Shown here piece after piece: positions 26,812 through 36,748 of a stretch of DNA of 64,000 bases. Both the position numbers and the translations under genes were made by a program. Source of the DNA: an uncultured Clostridium sp. (GTDB lineage Bacteria; Bacillota; Clostridia; Lachnospirales; Lachnospiraceae); assembly GCA_934438135.1 (NCBI GenBank), contig CAKSBP010000008.1, forward strand, positions 1 through 64,000, written 5' to 3'. The number at the start of each line of letters is the position of its first letter. Position 1 is the first letter of the stretch. The notes beneath the pieces are model-generated. The model saw nothing but the letters and a program-made list of their open reading frames with translations, was not told where the DNA came from and ran no database searches.

Positions 26812-27888
26812 CTATGCTAACTGAAATAATTTTTCTAATTTATCGGCAGCAAGATTTGTACCAATTACACAAAGACGTCCTGTTACTTCCGCTGCACCTT
26901 CTCTTAATTCATATTCACCTGGAACCAGGTCAAAGTAAATCCATGTTCCATCTTCACAAGGAACCATACCTTTGGCACGAAGAATAATACCATACTCCTC
27001 TGTTTCAGATAATCTTTTAAGTGCTTCTTCCATGTCAGCCTTATTGTATTTATGAGGAGTTTCTTTACCCCAGCTTGTAAATACATCATCTGCATGATGA
27101 TGATCGTGATCATGGTCATGTCCACATCCACATTCATGATCGTGATCATGGTCATGCTCATGTCCACATTCATGATCATGGTCGTGTTCATGGTCATGTC
27201 CGCATCCACATTCATGGTCGTGTTCATGGTCGTGATGATGGTGATGTTCTTCTTCTGCTTCTCTCTTTAACAGTTCATCTACAAGAGAGTTTTCTTTCTT
27301 CATAGCTGCAACGATCTGTTCACCAGTAATTAAATCCCATGCAGTTGTAATAATGGTTGCTTCTTTATTAATTTCACGAATCAGTTTTACGACCTGCTCT
27401 AATTTTTCCTGATTCATATTCTGTGTTCTGCTTAAAATAATAGTGGAAGCATGTTCAATTTGGTTATTAAAGAATTCACCAAAGTTTTTCATGTACATTT
27501 TGCATTTGCCAGCATCTGCAACCGTAACATAGCTGTCTAATTCTACATTTGCTAAATCCTTCTGAACATCTTTTACTGCTTTAATTACATCAGATAATTT
27601 TCCTACTCCAGATGGCTCAATAATAATTCTGTCTGGTTTAAATTTTTCAAGAACATCTTTTAATGCCTTTCCAAAATCTCCAACTAAGGAACAGCAGATG
27701 CATCCGGAATTCATCTCTGTAATCTCAATGCCTGCTTCCTTTAAAAAACCGCCATCGATACCAATCTCACCAAATTCATTCTCTATTAAAACAACTTTTT
27801 GTCCTTTATAAACTTCATTCAGTAACTTTTTGATTAGTGTCGTTTTACCTGCTCCAAGGAAACCAGATATAATATTAATTTTTGTCAT
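26812..27888 (-). CDS. CobW-family GTPase with His-rich zinc-binding tract
   Basis: A 358-residue G3E-family metallochaperone. GFLGAGKT (residues 9-16) is the P-loop, GCICC (62-66) is the metal-binding motif, and SRTQN occupies the NKxD position. Residues of about 215-265 form a dense His/Asp/Glu/Cys tract with GCG inserts, typical of zinc storage or delivery in YeiR/ZigA-like relatives. The CobW C-terminal domain follows. These proteins load zinc onto client enzymes when metal is scarce; that role here is inferred from the motifs. It is the first gene of the pair with the DUF1980 fusion. No clear Zur-type operator could be placed. Confidence 0.85.
   Translation of the reverse strand: MTKINIISGFLGAGKTTLIKKLLNEVYKGQKVVLIENEFGEIGIDGGFLKEAGIEITEMNSGCICCSLVGDFGKALKDVLEKFKPDRIIIEPSGVGKLSDVIKAVKDVQKDLANVELDSYVTVADAGKCKMYMKNFGEFFNNQIEHASTIILSRTQNMNQEKLEQVVKLIREINKEATIITTAWDLITGEQIVAAMKKENSLVDELLKREAEEEHHHHHDHEHDHECGCGHDHEHDHDHECGHEHDHDHDHECGCGHDHDHDHHHADDVFTSWGKETPHKYNKADMEEALKRLSETEEYGIILRAKGMVPCEDGTWIYFDLVPGEYELREGAAEVTGRLCVIGTNLAADKLEKLFQLA
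27094..27246. repeat. Low-complexity repeats coding the His-rich tract
   Basis: The region is built of repeated short units such as CATGGTCATG and CATGATCGTGATC, encoding HDHEHDH-type blocks. Copies are near-identical, so its length may vary between strains through slippage. Confidence 0.8.
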
Positions 27889-27914
27889 TTTATTACCTTC
27901 TTTCTATTCGCCTG

Positions 27915-27944
27915 CATTCTTTCCAGTCCAAAGCAGAAAGAATG
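27915..27944 (-). promoter_or_regulatory. Hairpin in the leader of the CobW gene
   Basis: A perfect 9-bp stem (27915-27923 with 27936-27944) lies about 30 bases upstream of the start. A weak promoter may sit further up around 27955-27985. No match to a known riboswitch was seen. Confidence 0.3.
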
Positions 27945-28047
27945 TCATGCTTCACAATTATAAATTCTACCACTTTTGTACAAAACTGCATACCTTTTTT
28001 ATAATTTTTTAATGAATTTGAGAAATCCACTCACTTAATAATTAGGT

Positions 28048-29595
28048 CTAATCTTCCTTATACTGAGATACTTTATGGAACTCTTCAATCATCTCATCCG
28101 ATGGTGCTGGTGTCATCAGACTGACAAGAATAATGAACAGCATACTGACAATAAAACCTACTAATAAGGAATACATACCCGTATAACTGCCAAGCGTCTG
28201 TCCAGACACAAAAGGAATGTAATCCCAGATTAATACAGTCAATCCACCAGATACAATACCTGCTACTGCTCCCGGCAGATTCGTTCTCTTCCAGAACAAT
28301 GCCATAATAACAATCGGTCCAAATGCAGATCCAAGTCCTGCCCATGCATCTGATACCAATCCCATAATGCTGCTGTTTGGGTTCCACGCAATGATAAATG
28401 CCAATAAAGCAACAACAATTACCGTGATACGGCTGACTTTCAGTACCTTATCATCCGATGCTTTTGGATTCAGTATATCTTTATAAATATCCTTTGATAC
28501 AGAAGATGCTGTAACTAGCAGCTGGGAATCTGCTGTTGACATAATGGCTGCCAGGATTCCACATAAGAAGATTCCTCCAATAAACGGAAGGGAAACGTTC
28601 GATGTAAAGATTCTATCAATCATCGTAATAAATACACTTTCTGCGGATACGGCTCCTTTTGTTCCAAGAATAGAAGGATACAGATAGGCACGGCCAATCA
28701 GACCAATCAGGCATGCTGCTGCTAAAGAAATTGCAACCCATACAATCGCAATTATACTGGATTTTTTCAGTTCCCTCTCACTCTTAACTGCCATAAACCG
28801 AACCAGGATATGTGGCATACCACAATAGCCTAATCCCCACGCCAGCTGTGAAAGAATATCAATTGCTTTATAAGGTTTTCCATCATTATAAAATAGGCTT
28901 AAATAATGAACAGAACCGCCTGCCACTCCACTTTTATCAATTAATGCAGTAAAATCACCACTTACAAAGCTATATGCAATGATAGGCACAATCAATAAAG
29001 CCACTAACATAAGAGAACCCTGGATAAAGTCTGTGGTGCAGACTGCAAGAAATCCCCCCATAAATGTATATGCCAGAATAACAATTGCACCAATTGCCAG
29101 TGCAATATGATAATCTACGCCAAATACAGTATTAAACAATTTACCGCCGGATGCTAATGCCGATGCCGTATAAACAAGAAAGAATACAACAATAACGACG
29201 GAAGAAATTCCTAGTAGGATTTTCTTATCATCACGAAAACGGTTTTCAAAAAACTCAGGCAGTGTTAATGAATTATTTGTAATAATTGTATAACGTCTTA
29301 GACGTCTGGAAATAAAGATCCAGTTTAATACGGTTCCAGAAAACAAACCGATCGCAATCCATGCCTGGCCGGTTCCAAATGCATAAACGGAACCCGGAAG
29401 TCCCATTAACAGCCATCCACTCATATCGGAAGCCTGTGCTGACAACGCTGCAACCCATCCATTTAATCCACGTCCGCCAAGAAAGTAGTCCTCTGTATTA
29501 TTGGTTTTTTTCATACAGATAATACCTACAATAATCATAAGCATCAGGTATGCTGCAAATGCCAGTAATATAATTGTTAAATTTGATGATGACAT
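28048..29595 (-). CDS. putP: Sodium/proline symporter, PutP-like
   Basis: A 515-residue sodium:solute symporter family protein with about 13 membrane helices, the LeuT-like fold. Landmarks are TEDYFLGGRGLNGWVAALSAQASDMSGW (first helices, given here as landmark pieces TEDYFLGGRG and SAQASDMSGW) and GGFLAVCTTDFIQGSLML, both typical of PutP. It imports proline with sodium; related family members carry other solutes. No proline-catabolic gene is adjacent. It is transcribed alone and follows the serA terminator. Confidence 0.88.
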   Translation of the reverse strand: MSSSNLTIILLAFAAYLMLMIIVGIICMKKTNNTEDYFLGGRGLNGWVAALSAQASDMSGWLLMGLPGSVYAFGTGQAWIAIGLFSGTVLNWIFISRRLRRYTIITNNSLTLPEFFENRFRDDKKILLGISSVVIVVFFLVYTASALASGGKLFNTVFGVDYHIALAIGAIVILAYTFMGGFLAVCTTDFIQGSLMLVALLIVPIIAYSFVSGDFTALIDKSGVAGGSVHYLSLFYNDGKPYKAIDILSQLAWGLGYCGMPHILVRFMAVKSERELKKSSIIAIVWVAISLAAACLIGLIGRAYLYPSILGTKGAVSAESVFITMIDRIFTSNVSLPFIGGIFLCGILAAIMSTADSQLLVTASSVSKDIYKDILNPKASDDKVLKVSRITVIVVALLAFIIAWNPNSSIMGLVSDAWAGLGSAFGPIVIMALFWKRTNLPGAVAGIVSGGLTVLIWDYIPFVSGQTLGSYTGMYSLLVGFIVSMLFIILVSLMTPAPSDEMIEEFHKVSQYKED

Positions 29596-29631
29596 TTTTA
29601 ATCTCCTTTTTCTTTATATATATCAAATAAA

Positions 29632-29672
29632 AAACACCTGTGGCTTTGAATCAACAATGACCGCAGGTGTTT
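29632..29672 (-). terminator. Terminator of serA
   Basis: A 12-bp stem with one G-T pair (29632-29643 with 29661-29672) is followed on the minus strand by a run of Ts (ending TTTTTTATT). The loop is long, 17 bases. Confidence 0.7.
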
Positions 29673-29685
29673 CCTATCGAAATCC

Positions 29686-30849
29686 TTATTTTACAATTCT
29701 AACTTTTAATACACCATCAATAGCATTTAATTTTTCTACTAAATGTTCACCTGATTTGGAAGCAATATCAAATACGCTGTAAGCATATTCTCCACGGCTC
29801 TTATTTACCATGTTTTCGATATTAATGCCTTCCTCACCGAATACTCCAGTAAACTTAGTCAGCATACTTGGTACATTTTTATGATTAATTGCAATACGTC
29901 CTTCGGTTCCGCAGATACCGGCATCACATGCTGGGTAGTTTACAGAATTCTCAATATTACCATTGTCAATGTATTCCATGATTTCATTAACAGCCATGCT
30001 TGCACAATTATCTTCAGATTCAGCTGTAGAAGCTCCTAAATGCGGTGTAGCAATGACATTTTTCATGCCGGAAAATACAGTGCTTGGGAAATCACACATA
30101 TATTTTGCAACTTTTCCGGATTCAACAGCTGCCTTCATATCTTCTTCATTTACAAGAAGATCTCTTGCATAGTTAAGTACTACAACTCCGTCCTTCATCA
30201 TAGCAAGTGTATCTTTATTAATCATTTCTTTTGTATCATCTAACAATGGTACATGAACAGTAATAAAATCACACTGAGAGAAAATTTCTTCTCTTGTCTT
30301 TACTAATGTAATGTCTCTTGACATATTTAATGCATGTTCTACGGATAAGAATGGATCGCATCCGTATACATCCATGCCTAAACGGTTTGCTGCATTGGCA
30401 ACTAATACACCAATTGCTCCTAAACCAATAACTCCAAGTTTTTTACCTTTAATTTCTTTTCCAGCAAACTGGGATTTTACTTTTTCCATTGCTTTCTTAA
30501 CAGTTGGATCACTATCATTTTCCCTTGCCCAGTCAATTCCGCCTGTAATATCTCTGGAAGCTAATAACATTGCACAGATAACTAATTCTTTTACACCATT
30601 TGCATTGGCACCTGGTGTATTGAATACAACAATACCTTTTTCAGCACATTTATCTAAAGGAATATTATTAACACCTGCACCAGCACGTGCAATTGCTAAT
30701 AAATCTTCCGGTAATTCCATATCATGCATTGCTGCACTACGGACAAGTACAGCCTGCGCTTCTTTCATATCTTCTGTGATTTCATAATTATCCTTTAACA
30801 GACCTAATCCTACAGAAGATATTTTATTTAAACAATTTACTTTAACCAT
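29686..30849 (-). CDS. serA: D-3-phosphoglycerate dehydrogenase with ACT domain
   Basis: The first step of serine synthesis: 3-phosphoglycerate to 3-phosphohydroxypyruvate with NAD. The 387-residue protein has a substrate-binding region (RAGAGVNNI), the Rossmann fold GVIGLGAIG and the catalytic-His segment ATPHLGAST. The C-terminal 80 residues form an ACT domain (SMLTKFTGVFGEEGINIENM), which in relatives binds serine for feedback control. It lacks the extra intervening domain of longer forms. It follows serC by 70 bases, with a 7-bp hairpin (30877-30883 with 30903-30909) between them. Confidence 0.93.
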   Translation of the reverse strand: MVKVNCLNKISSVGLGLLKDNYEITEDMKEAQAVLVRSAAMHDMELPEDLLAIARAGAGVNNIPLDKCAEKGIVVFNTPGANANGVKELVICAMLLASRDITGGIDWARENDSDPTVKKAMEKVKSQFAGKEIKGKKLGVIGLGAIGVLVANAANRLGMDVYGCDPFLSVEHALNMSRDITLVKTREEIFSQCDFITVHVPLLDDTKEMINKDTLAMMKDGVVVLNYARDLLVNEEDMKAAVESGKVAKYMCDFPSTVFSGMKNVIATPHLGASTAESEDNCASMAVNEIMEYIDNGNIENSVNYPACDAGICGTEGRIAINHKNVPSMLTKFTGVFGEEGINIENMVNKSRGEYAYSVFDIASKSGEHLVEKLNAIDGVLKVRIVK

Positions 30850-30919
30850 GACGCCCTCCTGCTTATGAAAAACCGTTAAGGCCAGCTTCCCTGCCAGAAC
30901 CCGGCCTTATCCAGCTCTA

Positions 30920-32002
30920 TTATTTATTTTCTGCTTCGAATTTCTTCATAAATGCAACTAATTTTTCAACGCCTTCTTTTGGCATTGCATTGTAAATACT
31001 AGCACGCATACCGCCGACACTTCTGTGTCCTTTGATGCTTAAAAGACCTTCGTCTGCTGCTTCTTTTACAAATTTAGCATCTAAGTCTTTGTCACCTGTA
31101 ATAAAAGGCACATTCATTAAAGAACGGTCTTCTTTTCTTGCGGTTGGTTTAAACAGTTCACTCTGATCTAAGTAATCATAAAGAATTTTGGCTTTCTCTT
31201 CATTTTTCTGTTTCATAACAGAAAGACCGCCCATCTTCTTTAACCACTTGAATACTTTACCACAGATATAAATACCGTAAGCAGGTGGTGTGTTATACAA
31301 AGAATCTGCATCTGCATGTGTCTTATATGTTAACATAGTTGGTGTTCCTGGATATACTTTATCAGAAATCAAATCCTCACGGATGATTACAATAACAACC
31401 CCCGCAGGGCCAATATTTTTCTGAACACCACCATAAATAACGCCGTATTTTGATACATCAACTGGTTCAGAAAGAAAACAGGAAGATACATCAGCAACTA
31501 AAGTTTTCCCTTTCGTATTAGGAAGTGTTTTATACTTCGTTCCATAAATTGTTTCGTTCTCGCAAATATATACATAATCAGCATCGTCACTGATTGGTAA
31601 ATCTGAGCAGTCTGGTATGTAAGAGAATGTTTTATCTTCAGATGAAGCAATCTTATTTGCTTTTCCATATTTGCATGCTTCCTGCCATGCTTTCTTTGAC
31701 CAGGAACCAGATACAATGTAATCTGCTGTTCCATTATGCATTAAATTCATAGGAATCATAGCAAACTGTTGGGATGCTCCACCCTGTAAAAATAATACTT
31801 TGTAATTATCAGGAATATTCATTAAGTCTCTTAAATCCTGCTCTGCTTCCTTAATGATGTTATCGTAAACTTTGGAACGATGGCTCATTTCCATAACAGA
31901 CATTCCTGATCCTTTATAATCAAGCATCTCGTCTGCTGCTTCTTTTAATACTTCTTCCGGTAACATAGCCGGACCTGCTGAAAAGTTAAAAACTCGTGCC
32001 AC
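30920..32002 (-). CDS. serC: Phosphoserine aminotransferase
   Basis: Second step of serine synthesis: transamination of 3-phosphohydroxypyruvate with glutamate to phosphoserine (it also serves pyridoxal synthesis in some bacteria). It is a 360-residue class V PLP enzyme; the start FNFSAGPAMLPEEVL and the VQKNIGPAG segment, holding the PLP lysine, are typical. It precedes serA in the same direction. Upstream, 32003-32184 should contain its promoter. No phosphoserine phosphatase is in the window. Confidence 0.95.
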   Translation of the reverse strand: MARVFNFSAGPAMLPEEVLKEAADEMLDYKGSGMSVMEMSHRSKVYDNIIKEAEQDLRDLMNIPDNYKVLFLQGGASQQFAMIPMNLMHNGTADYIVSGSWSKKAWQEACKYGKANKIASSEDKTFSYIPDCSDLPISDDADYVYICENETIYGTKYKTLPNTKGKTLVADVSSCFLSEPVDVSKYGVIYGGVQKNIGPAGVVIVIIREDLISDKVYPGTPTMLTYKTHADADSLYNTPPAYGIYICGKVFKWLKKMGGLSVMKQKNEEKAKILYDYLDQSELFKPTARKEDRSLMNVPFITGDKDLDAKFVKEAADEGLLSIKGHRSVGGMRASIYNAMPKEGVEKLVAFMKKFEAENK

Positions 32003-32109
32003 GATACTTATCCTCCTTTAAATTATTTGTTGTGTTTCAATGTACTAATTATTTCAATATTATAAATCCTAGTATTTTTTTAGTCAATGCTTTTTGCATT
32101 TTTATACAG

Positions 32110-32151
32110 TTTACTGACTAAAATCGAGTTTTTTCGACTTTGGTCAGTAAA
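32110..32151. terminator. Long hairpin after ilvB
   Basis: An 18-bp stem with one mismatch and a G-T pair (32110-32127 with 32134-32151, loop GTTTTT) follows the ilvB stop. The T-run on the minus strand is weak, so termination is likely but not certain. Confidence 0.5.
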
Positions 32152-32184
32152 TAATACGTCTTTCCTTACCTTATGCCTTTGTAG

Positions 32185-33852
32185 TTATAAATCTTCTTCA
32201 CTAAATACTTCGTTAATGGCAGCACCAGGTGCAACCATTGGCCATACCTTATCATCAACATCAATAATACAGTCAATGACAACTGGAACTCCGGCACTTA
32301 CAGCTTCCTTAAGCACAGGTTCTACTTCTTCCTGTTTGGTAATACGATAAGCTTTGGCTCCCATAGCCTCAGCCAGTTTTACAAAATCTACTTTATCATT
32401 TAAAACAGTCTGAGAATAACGTTTTCCATAAAATAATGTCTGCCATTGTCTTACCATTCCTAAAACGCTGTTATTAAATACTACTTCAATGATTGGGATA
32501 TTATGTCTAACCGCTGTTGCAATTTCATTCATATTCATACGGAAACATCCATCTCCTGCCAGATTAAATACAAGCTTATCTGGATTTGCTGTCTTTGCAC
32601 CAATGCTGGCACCAAGTCCATATCCCATTGTTCCAAGTCCACCAGATGTTAACAAAGTTCTTGGCTTTCTGTATTTAAAATACTGTGCAGCCCACATCTG
32701 ATGCTGACCAACTTCTGTTGTAATAATAGCATCTCCCTGTGTCAGTTCATAAATCTTCTCCACAATATAAGGACCTGTCAATCTGCTGTGATCATAAGTT
32801 AATGGCAGTTCGCTCTTTCTCTGCAATACATGTTTTACCCATTCCGTATGTTCCTGTTTCTCTAACTTGCGGTTTAAAATATCAAGAACAAGCTTGATAT
32901 CACCAATTACACTATGGTCAACAACAACATTTTTATTTACCTCTGCCGGGTCTACATCAATCTGAAGAATCTGTGCATTTGGAGCAAATTTTGCCGTATT
33001 TCCCGTTACACGGTCTGAGAATCTGCTTCCGACTACAATCAGAAGATCACATTCCGTAACACTTAAATTTGCTGTCTTTGTTCCATGCATTCCAAGCATT
33101 CCGGTATAATAATCCTCTGCTCCGTCAAATGCACCTTTCCCCATTAAAGTATCGGTTACTGGTGCATCTACTTTTTCCACAAATTCTTTTAATTCCTGTT
33201 CTGCATTGGAAATAACAGCTCCGCCTCCGACGAAAATCATCGGTTTCTTTGCTTTCTGAATCATGTTTACCGCTTTTGCAACTGCATTTTCGGTAATCGT
33301 CTCACCAATTCTTGAAATAATGGCTGGTGCCTGCTTCGTATATTCAGTCTTTGCTGCGGTGACATCCTTTGTAATGTCAATCAGTACAGGACCTGGTCTT
33401 CCGGTCTGTGCAATCACAAATGCACGGCGTACCGTATCGGCAAGCTTTTCAATATCTTTTATTATGTAACTGTGCTTTGTAATCGGCATTGTCACGCCAG
33501 CAATATCAACTTCCTGAAAACTGTCTTTTCCAAGCAAAGCATTGGTTACATTACAGGTAACTGCAACCATTGGTACAGAATCCATATAAGCAGTTGCAAT
33601 TCCAGTTACTAAGTTGGTTGCTCCTGGTCCACTTGTTGCAAAGCATACACCAACTTTTCCTGTTGATCTCGCATACCCGTCTGCTGCATGAGAAGCTCCC
33701 TGCTCATGAGAAGTCAGGACATGTTTAATTTCCGGGTGTCTGTATAATTCATCATAAATATTCAAAATGGCTCCGCCTGGATACCCAAAAATGGTATCCA
33801 CACCTTGCTCTTTTAGACATTCTATTAGTATCTGTGATCCTGTTAACTGCAT
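32185..33852 (-). CDS. ilvB: Acetolactate synthase large subunit
   Basis: A thiamine-diphosphate enzyme that condenses two pyruvate molecules to acetolactate (or pyruvate with 2-oxobutyrate) at the start of valine, leucine and isoleucine synthesis. The 555-residue protein carries the N-terminal catalytic Glu region (LTSHEQGASHAADGYAR) and the ThDP motif (GDGCFRMNMNEIATA). It is the last gene of leuB-ilvD-ilvB, 21 bases after ilvD. The matching small subunit ilvN is not adjacent; it lies about 29 kb away. Confidence 0.96.
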   Translation of the reverse strand: MQLTGSQILIECLKEQGVDTIFGYPGGAILNIYDELYRHPEIKHVLTSHEQGASHAADGYARSTGKVGVCFATSGPGATNLVTGIATAYMDSVPMVAVTCNVTNALLGKDSFQEVDIAGVTMPITKHSYIIKDIEKLADTVRRAFVIAQTGRPGPVLIDITKDVTAAKTEYTKQAPAIISRIGETITENAVAKAVNMIQKAKKPMIFVGGGAVISNAEQELKEFVEKVDAPVTDTLMGKGAFDGAEDYYTGMLGMHGTKTANLSVTECDLLIVVGSRFSDRVTGNTAKFAPNAQILQIDVDPAEVNKNVVVDHSVIGDIKLVLDILNRKLEKQEHTEWVKHVLQRKSELPLTYDHSRLTGPYIVEKIYELTQGDAIITTEVGQHQMWAAQYFKYRKPRTLLTSGGLGTMGYGLGASIGAKTANPDKLVFNLAGDGCFRMNMNEIATAVRHNIPIIEVVFNNSVLGMVRQWQTLFYGKRYSQTVLNDKVDFVKLAEAMGAKAYRITKQEEVEPVLKEAVSAGVPVVIDCIIDVDDKVWPMVAPGAAINEVFSEEDL

Positions 33853-33873
33853 ATCGCACCTCTCTTACGTATC

Positions 33874-35538
33874 CTATTTTAACTCAAGAACAGCTCCTCT
33901 ATTACCAGAAGTAACCATCTTTGCATAGCGTGCAAGATATCCTGTTGTTACCTTCGGTTCACGAGGTTTCCAGTTTTCTTTTCTCTTAGCCAGTTCTTCG
34001 TCAGAAACTTTTAATTCCAGTTTGTTGTTTGGAATATCAATGCTAATGATATCTCCTTCTTCAACTAAAGCAATTGGTCCACCAACTGCTGCTTCTGGAG
34101 AAATATGTCCAATAGATGCTCCTCTGGAAGCTCCTGAAAAACGGCCATCTGTAATTAATGCAACACTGGAACCAAGTCCCATTCCTGCGATTGCAGAAGT
34201 TGGATTTAACATTTCTCTCATGCCTGGTCCGCCTTTTGGTCCTTCATAACGGATAACAACAACATCACCAGCAACAATCTTTCCACCTTTGATAGCTTCA
34301 ATTGCATCTTCTTCACAGTCAAATACTCTAGCTGGTCCAGAATGTACCATCATTTCAGGAACAACTGCAGAACGTTTTACAACACCAGTATCTGGTGCAA
34401 GATTTCCTTTTAATACCGCAATTCCACCTGTCTGGCTATATGGTTTTTCAATTGGACGAATAACTTCTGGATTTCTGTTGATGCAGTTTTTAATATTTTC
34501 ACCTACCGTCTTTCCAGTAGCCGTGATTAAATCTGTCTTTAACAGACCTTTTTTATTTAATTCATTCATTACAGCATAAACACCACCGGCTTCATTTAAT
34601 TCTTCCATATAAGTATGTCCAGCTGGTGCAAGATGACATAAGTTAGGAGTCTTAGCACTAATGTCATTTGCAATCTGCATATCCAGTTTTACCCCTGCTT
34701 CATGAGCAATAGCTGGTAAGTGAAGCATTGTATTAGTAGAACATCCTAATGCCATATCTACGGTCATAGCATTCATAAATGCATCTTCTGTCATAATGTC
34801 TCTTGGACGGATATTCTTTTCTAATAATTCCATAACTTTCATTCCTGCATGTTTTGCTAATTTAATTCTTTCGGAGTAAACAGCTGGAATCGTACCATTT
34901 CCCTGTAATCCCATACCAATTGCTTCTGTCAGGCAGTTCATGCTGTTTGCTGTATACATACCAGAACAGGAACCACAGGTTGGGCATACTTTATTTTCAA
35001 ATTCTTCAACATCTTCTGCAGTCATTTTGCCTGCTGCATAAGAACCTACTGCTTCAAACATACTGGAAAGACTTCTTTTCTCCCCTTTTACATGCCCAGC
35101 AAGCATTGGACCACCGCTTACGAATACGGTAGGAATATTTAGTCTTGCCGCTGCCATTAAAAGACCTGGAACATTTTTATCACAGTTTGGAATCATAACC
35201 AATGCATCAAATTGATGTGCTAATGCCATACATTCGGTAGAATCCGCAATTAAATCTCTAGTTACTAAAGAATATTTCATTCCAACGTGTCCCATGGCAA
35301 TACCATCACATACTGCAATTGCTGGGAACATACGAGGAGTTCCGCCTGCCATGGCAACTCCTAATTTTACTGCTTCTACTATTTTATCCAGGTTCATGTG
35401 TCCTGGTACAATCTCATTATAGGAACTGACGATACCAACTAATGGCCGTTCCATTTCCTCCTTTGTTACGCCTAGTGCGTTAAATAGTGATCTATGTGGT
35501 GCCTGCTGCATTCCTTTTTTTACTGCATCACTTTTCAT
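33874..35538 (-). CDS. ilvD: Dihydroxy-acid dehydratase
   Basis: It dehydrates 2,3-dihydroxy acids to 2-keto acids, the third step of branched-chain amino acid synthesis, using an iron-sulfur cluster. The 554-residue length is normal. Cluster ligands lie in NCDKNVPG and CPTCGSCSGMYTANSMNCL; the motif AVCDGIAMGHVGMKYSL is also typical. It is 4 bases after leuB, so the two are translationally close. Confidence 0.97.
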   Translation of the reverse strand: MKSDAVKKGMQQAPHRSLFNALGVTKEEMERPLVGIVSSYNEIVPGHMNLDKIVEAVKLGVAMAGGTPRMFPAIAVCDGIAMGHVGMKYSLVTRDLIADSTECMALAHQFDALVMIPNCDKNVPGLLMAAARLNIPTVFVSGGPMLAGHVKGEKRSLSSMFEAVGSYAAGKMTAEDVEEFENKVCPTCGSCSGMYTANSMNCLTEAIGMGLQGNGTIPAVYSERIKLAKHAGMKVMELLEKNIRPRDIMTEDAFMNAMTVDMALGCSTNTMLHLPAIAHEAGVKLDMQIANDISAKTPNLCHLAPAGHTYMEELNEAGGVYAVMNELNKKGLLKTDLITATGKTVGENIKNCINRNPEVIRPIEKPYSQTGGIAVLKGNLAPDTGVVKRSAVVPEMMVHSGPARVFDCEEDAIEAIKGGKIVAGDVVVIRYEGPKGGPGMREMLNPTSAIAGMGLGSSVALITDGRFSGASRGASIGHISPEAAVGGPIALVEEGDIISIDIPNNKLELKVSDEELAKRKENWKPREPKVTTGYLARYAKMVTSGNRGAVLELK

Positions 35539-35542
35539 ATCC

Positions 35543-36637
35543 TTAACATCCTTTCTTTATAAAGTCAACTAGTAAATTACCCATTTCTACGGTTCCTACT
35601 TTTTTCTTTCCCTCTGACATAATGTCGACGGTACGGTATCCTGCTTTCAAGACACTTTTTACAGCATTTTCTATATCATCTGCTTCTTTATCCAAATCAA
35701 AGGAATAACGAAGCATCATGGCTGCGGATAAAACAGTTGCAAGTGGATTGGCAATGCCCTGTCCTGCGATATCTGGTGCAGAACCATGGCTTGGTTCATA
35801 AAGGCCGAATTTAGTATCATTTAAGCTTGCAGAAGCTAACATTCCAATGGAGCCGGTTACCATACTTGCCTCATCAGATAAAATATCACCAAACATATTT
35901 TCTGTTAAAATAACATCAAACTGTTTTGGATCTCTTACCAGCTGCATGGCACAGTTATCAACCAGCATATGTTCATATGTAACTTCTGGATAATCCTTTG
36001 CAACTTCTTCTACGATCTTTCTCCAAAGTCTGGACGAATCTAATACATTCGCTTTATCTACGCTTGTTACTTTCTTACGTCTCTTCATTGCAATATCAAA
36101 ACCACGTTTTGCAATACGTCTGATTTCATTTTCGGAATAAGTCAGAGAATCATGTGCCGTTACTACACCATTTTCCTCTACTGTCTTTCTTTCTCCAAAA
36201 TAAAGACCACCTGTTAATTCTCTCATAATCATCATATCAAATCCATCACCAATGATTTCATCTTTTAATGGACACGCACCTTTTAACTCATCATATAAAA
36301 CAGCTGGTCTTAAGTTTGCAAACAAATTTAATGCTTTTCTGATTTTCAGCAAACCAGCTTCTGGTCTCTTTTCTGGAGGCAGTTTATACCACGGAGACGT
36401 GGATGTATTTCCACCAATAGACCCCATCAGAACAGCATCACTGTTTTTCGCTGTCTCGATTGCTTCATCGGTAAGCGGTACTCCGTGAACATCAATAGAT
36501 GCCCCGCCAAGCAATACTTTTGTATATATAAACTCATGTCCATATTTAGAAGCCACAGCATCCAACACTTTCTGTGCTTCTGCTACGATTTCTGGTCCGA
36601 TTCCGTCACCAGGTATTACTGCTACATTAAACTTCAT
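35543..36637 (-). CDS. leuB: 3-Isopropylmalate dehydrogenase
   Basis: It oxidatively decarboxylates 3-isopropylmalate in leucine synthesis. The protein is 364 residues; it starts MKFNVAVIPGDGIGPEIV and carries the metal/substrate motif LTENMFGDILSDEASMVTGS (shown here as landmarks TENMFGDILSDEAS). I place the start at ATG 36637, not 36670: an AGGAAGAGG site precedes it. It is the first gene of the operon behind the T-box. No leuA, leuC or leuD is visible in this window, so the rest of the leucine branch must be elsewhere. Confidence 0.95.
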   Translation of the reverse strand: MKFNVAVIPGDGIGPEIVAEAQKVLDAVASKYGHEFIYTKVLLGGASIDVHGVPLTDEAIETAKNSDAVLMGSIGGNTSTSPWYKLPPEKRPEAGLLKIRKALNLFANLRPAVLYDELKGACPLKDEIIGDGFDMMIMRELTGGLYFGERKTVEENGVVTAHDSLTYSENEIRRIAKRGFDIAMKRRKKVTSVDKANVLDSSRLWRKIVEEVAKDYPEVTYEHMLVDNCAMQLVRDPKQFDVILTENMFGDILSDEASMVTGSIGMLASASLNDTKFGLYEPSHGSAPDIAGQGIANPLATVLSAAMMLRYSFDLDKEADDIENAVKSVLKAGYRTVDIMSEGKKKVGTVEMGNLLVDFIKKGC

Positions 36638-36748
36638 AATCCTCTTCCTTTCCAATCTACCACTACTCATATCCCTGTATTTTCACATAATTGAAACAGC
36701 TGTTTTTGATGTTTTCACACAAATATTTTTCCTGACGCAGATCTAGGT

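Noticed and set aside
26904..27227. Minus-strand frame rich in Met and Thr
   Set aside because: It is a frame-shifted reading of the repeated His-tract codons of the CobW gene.
27085..27260. CRISPR-like repeat array
   Set aside because: The repeats are short, contiguous and in frame within a gene, with no spacers.
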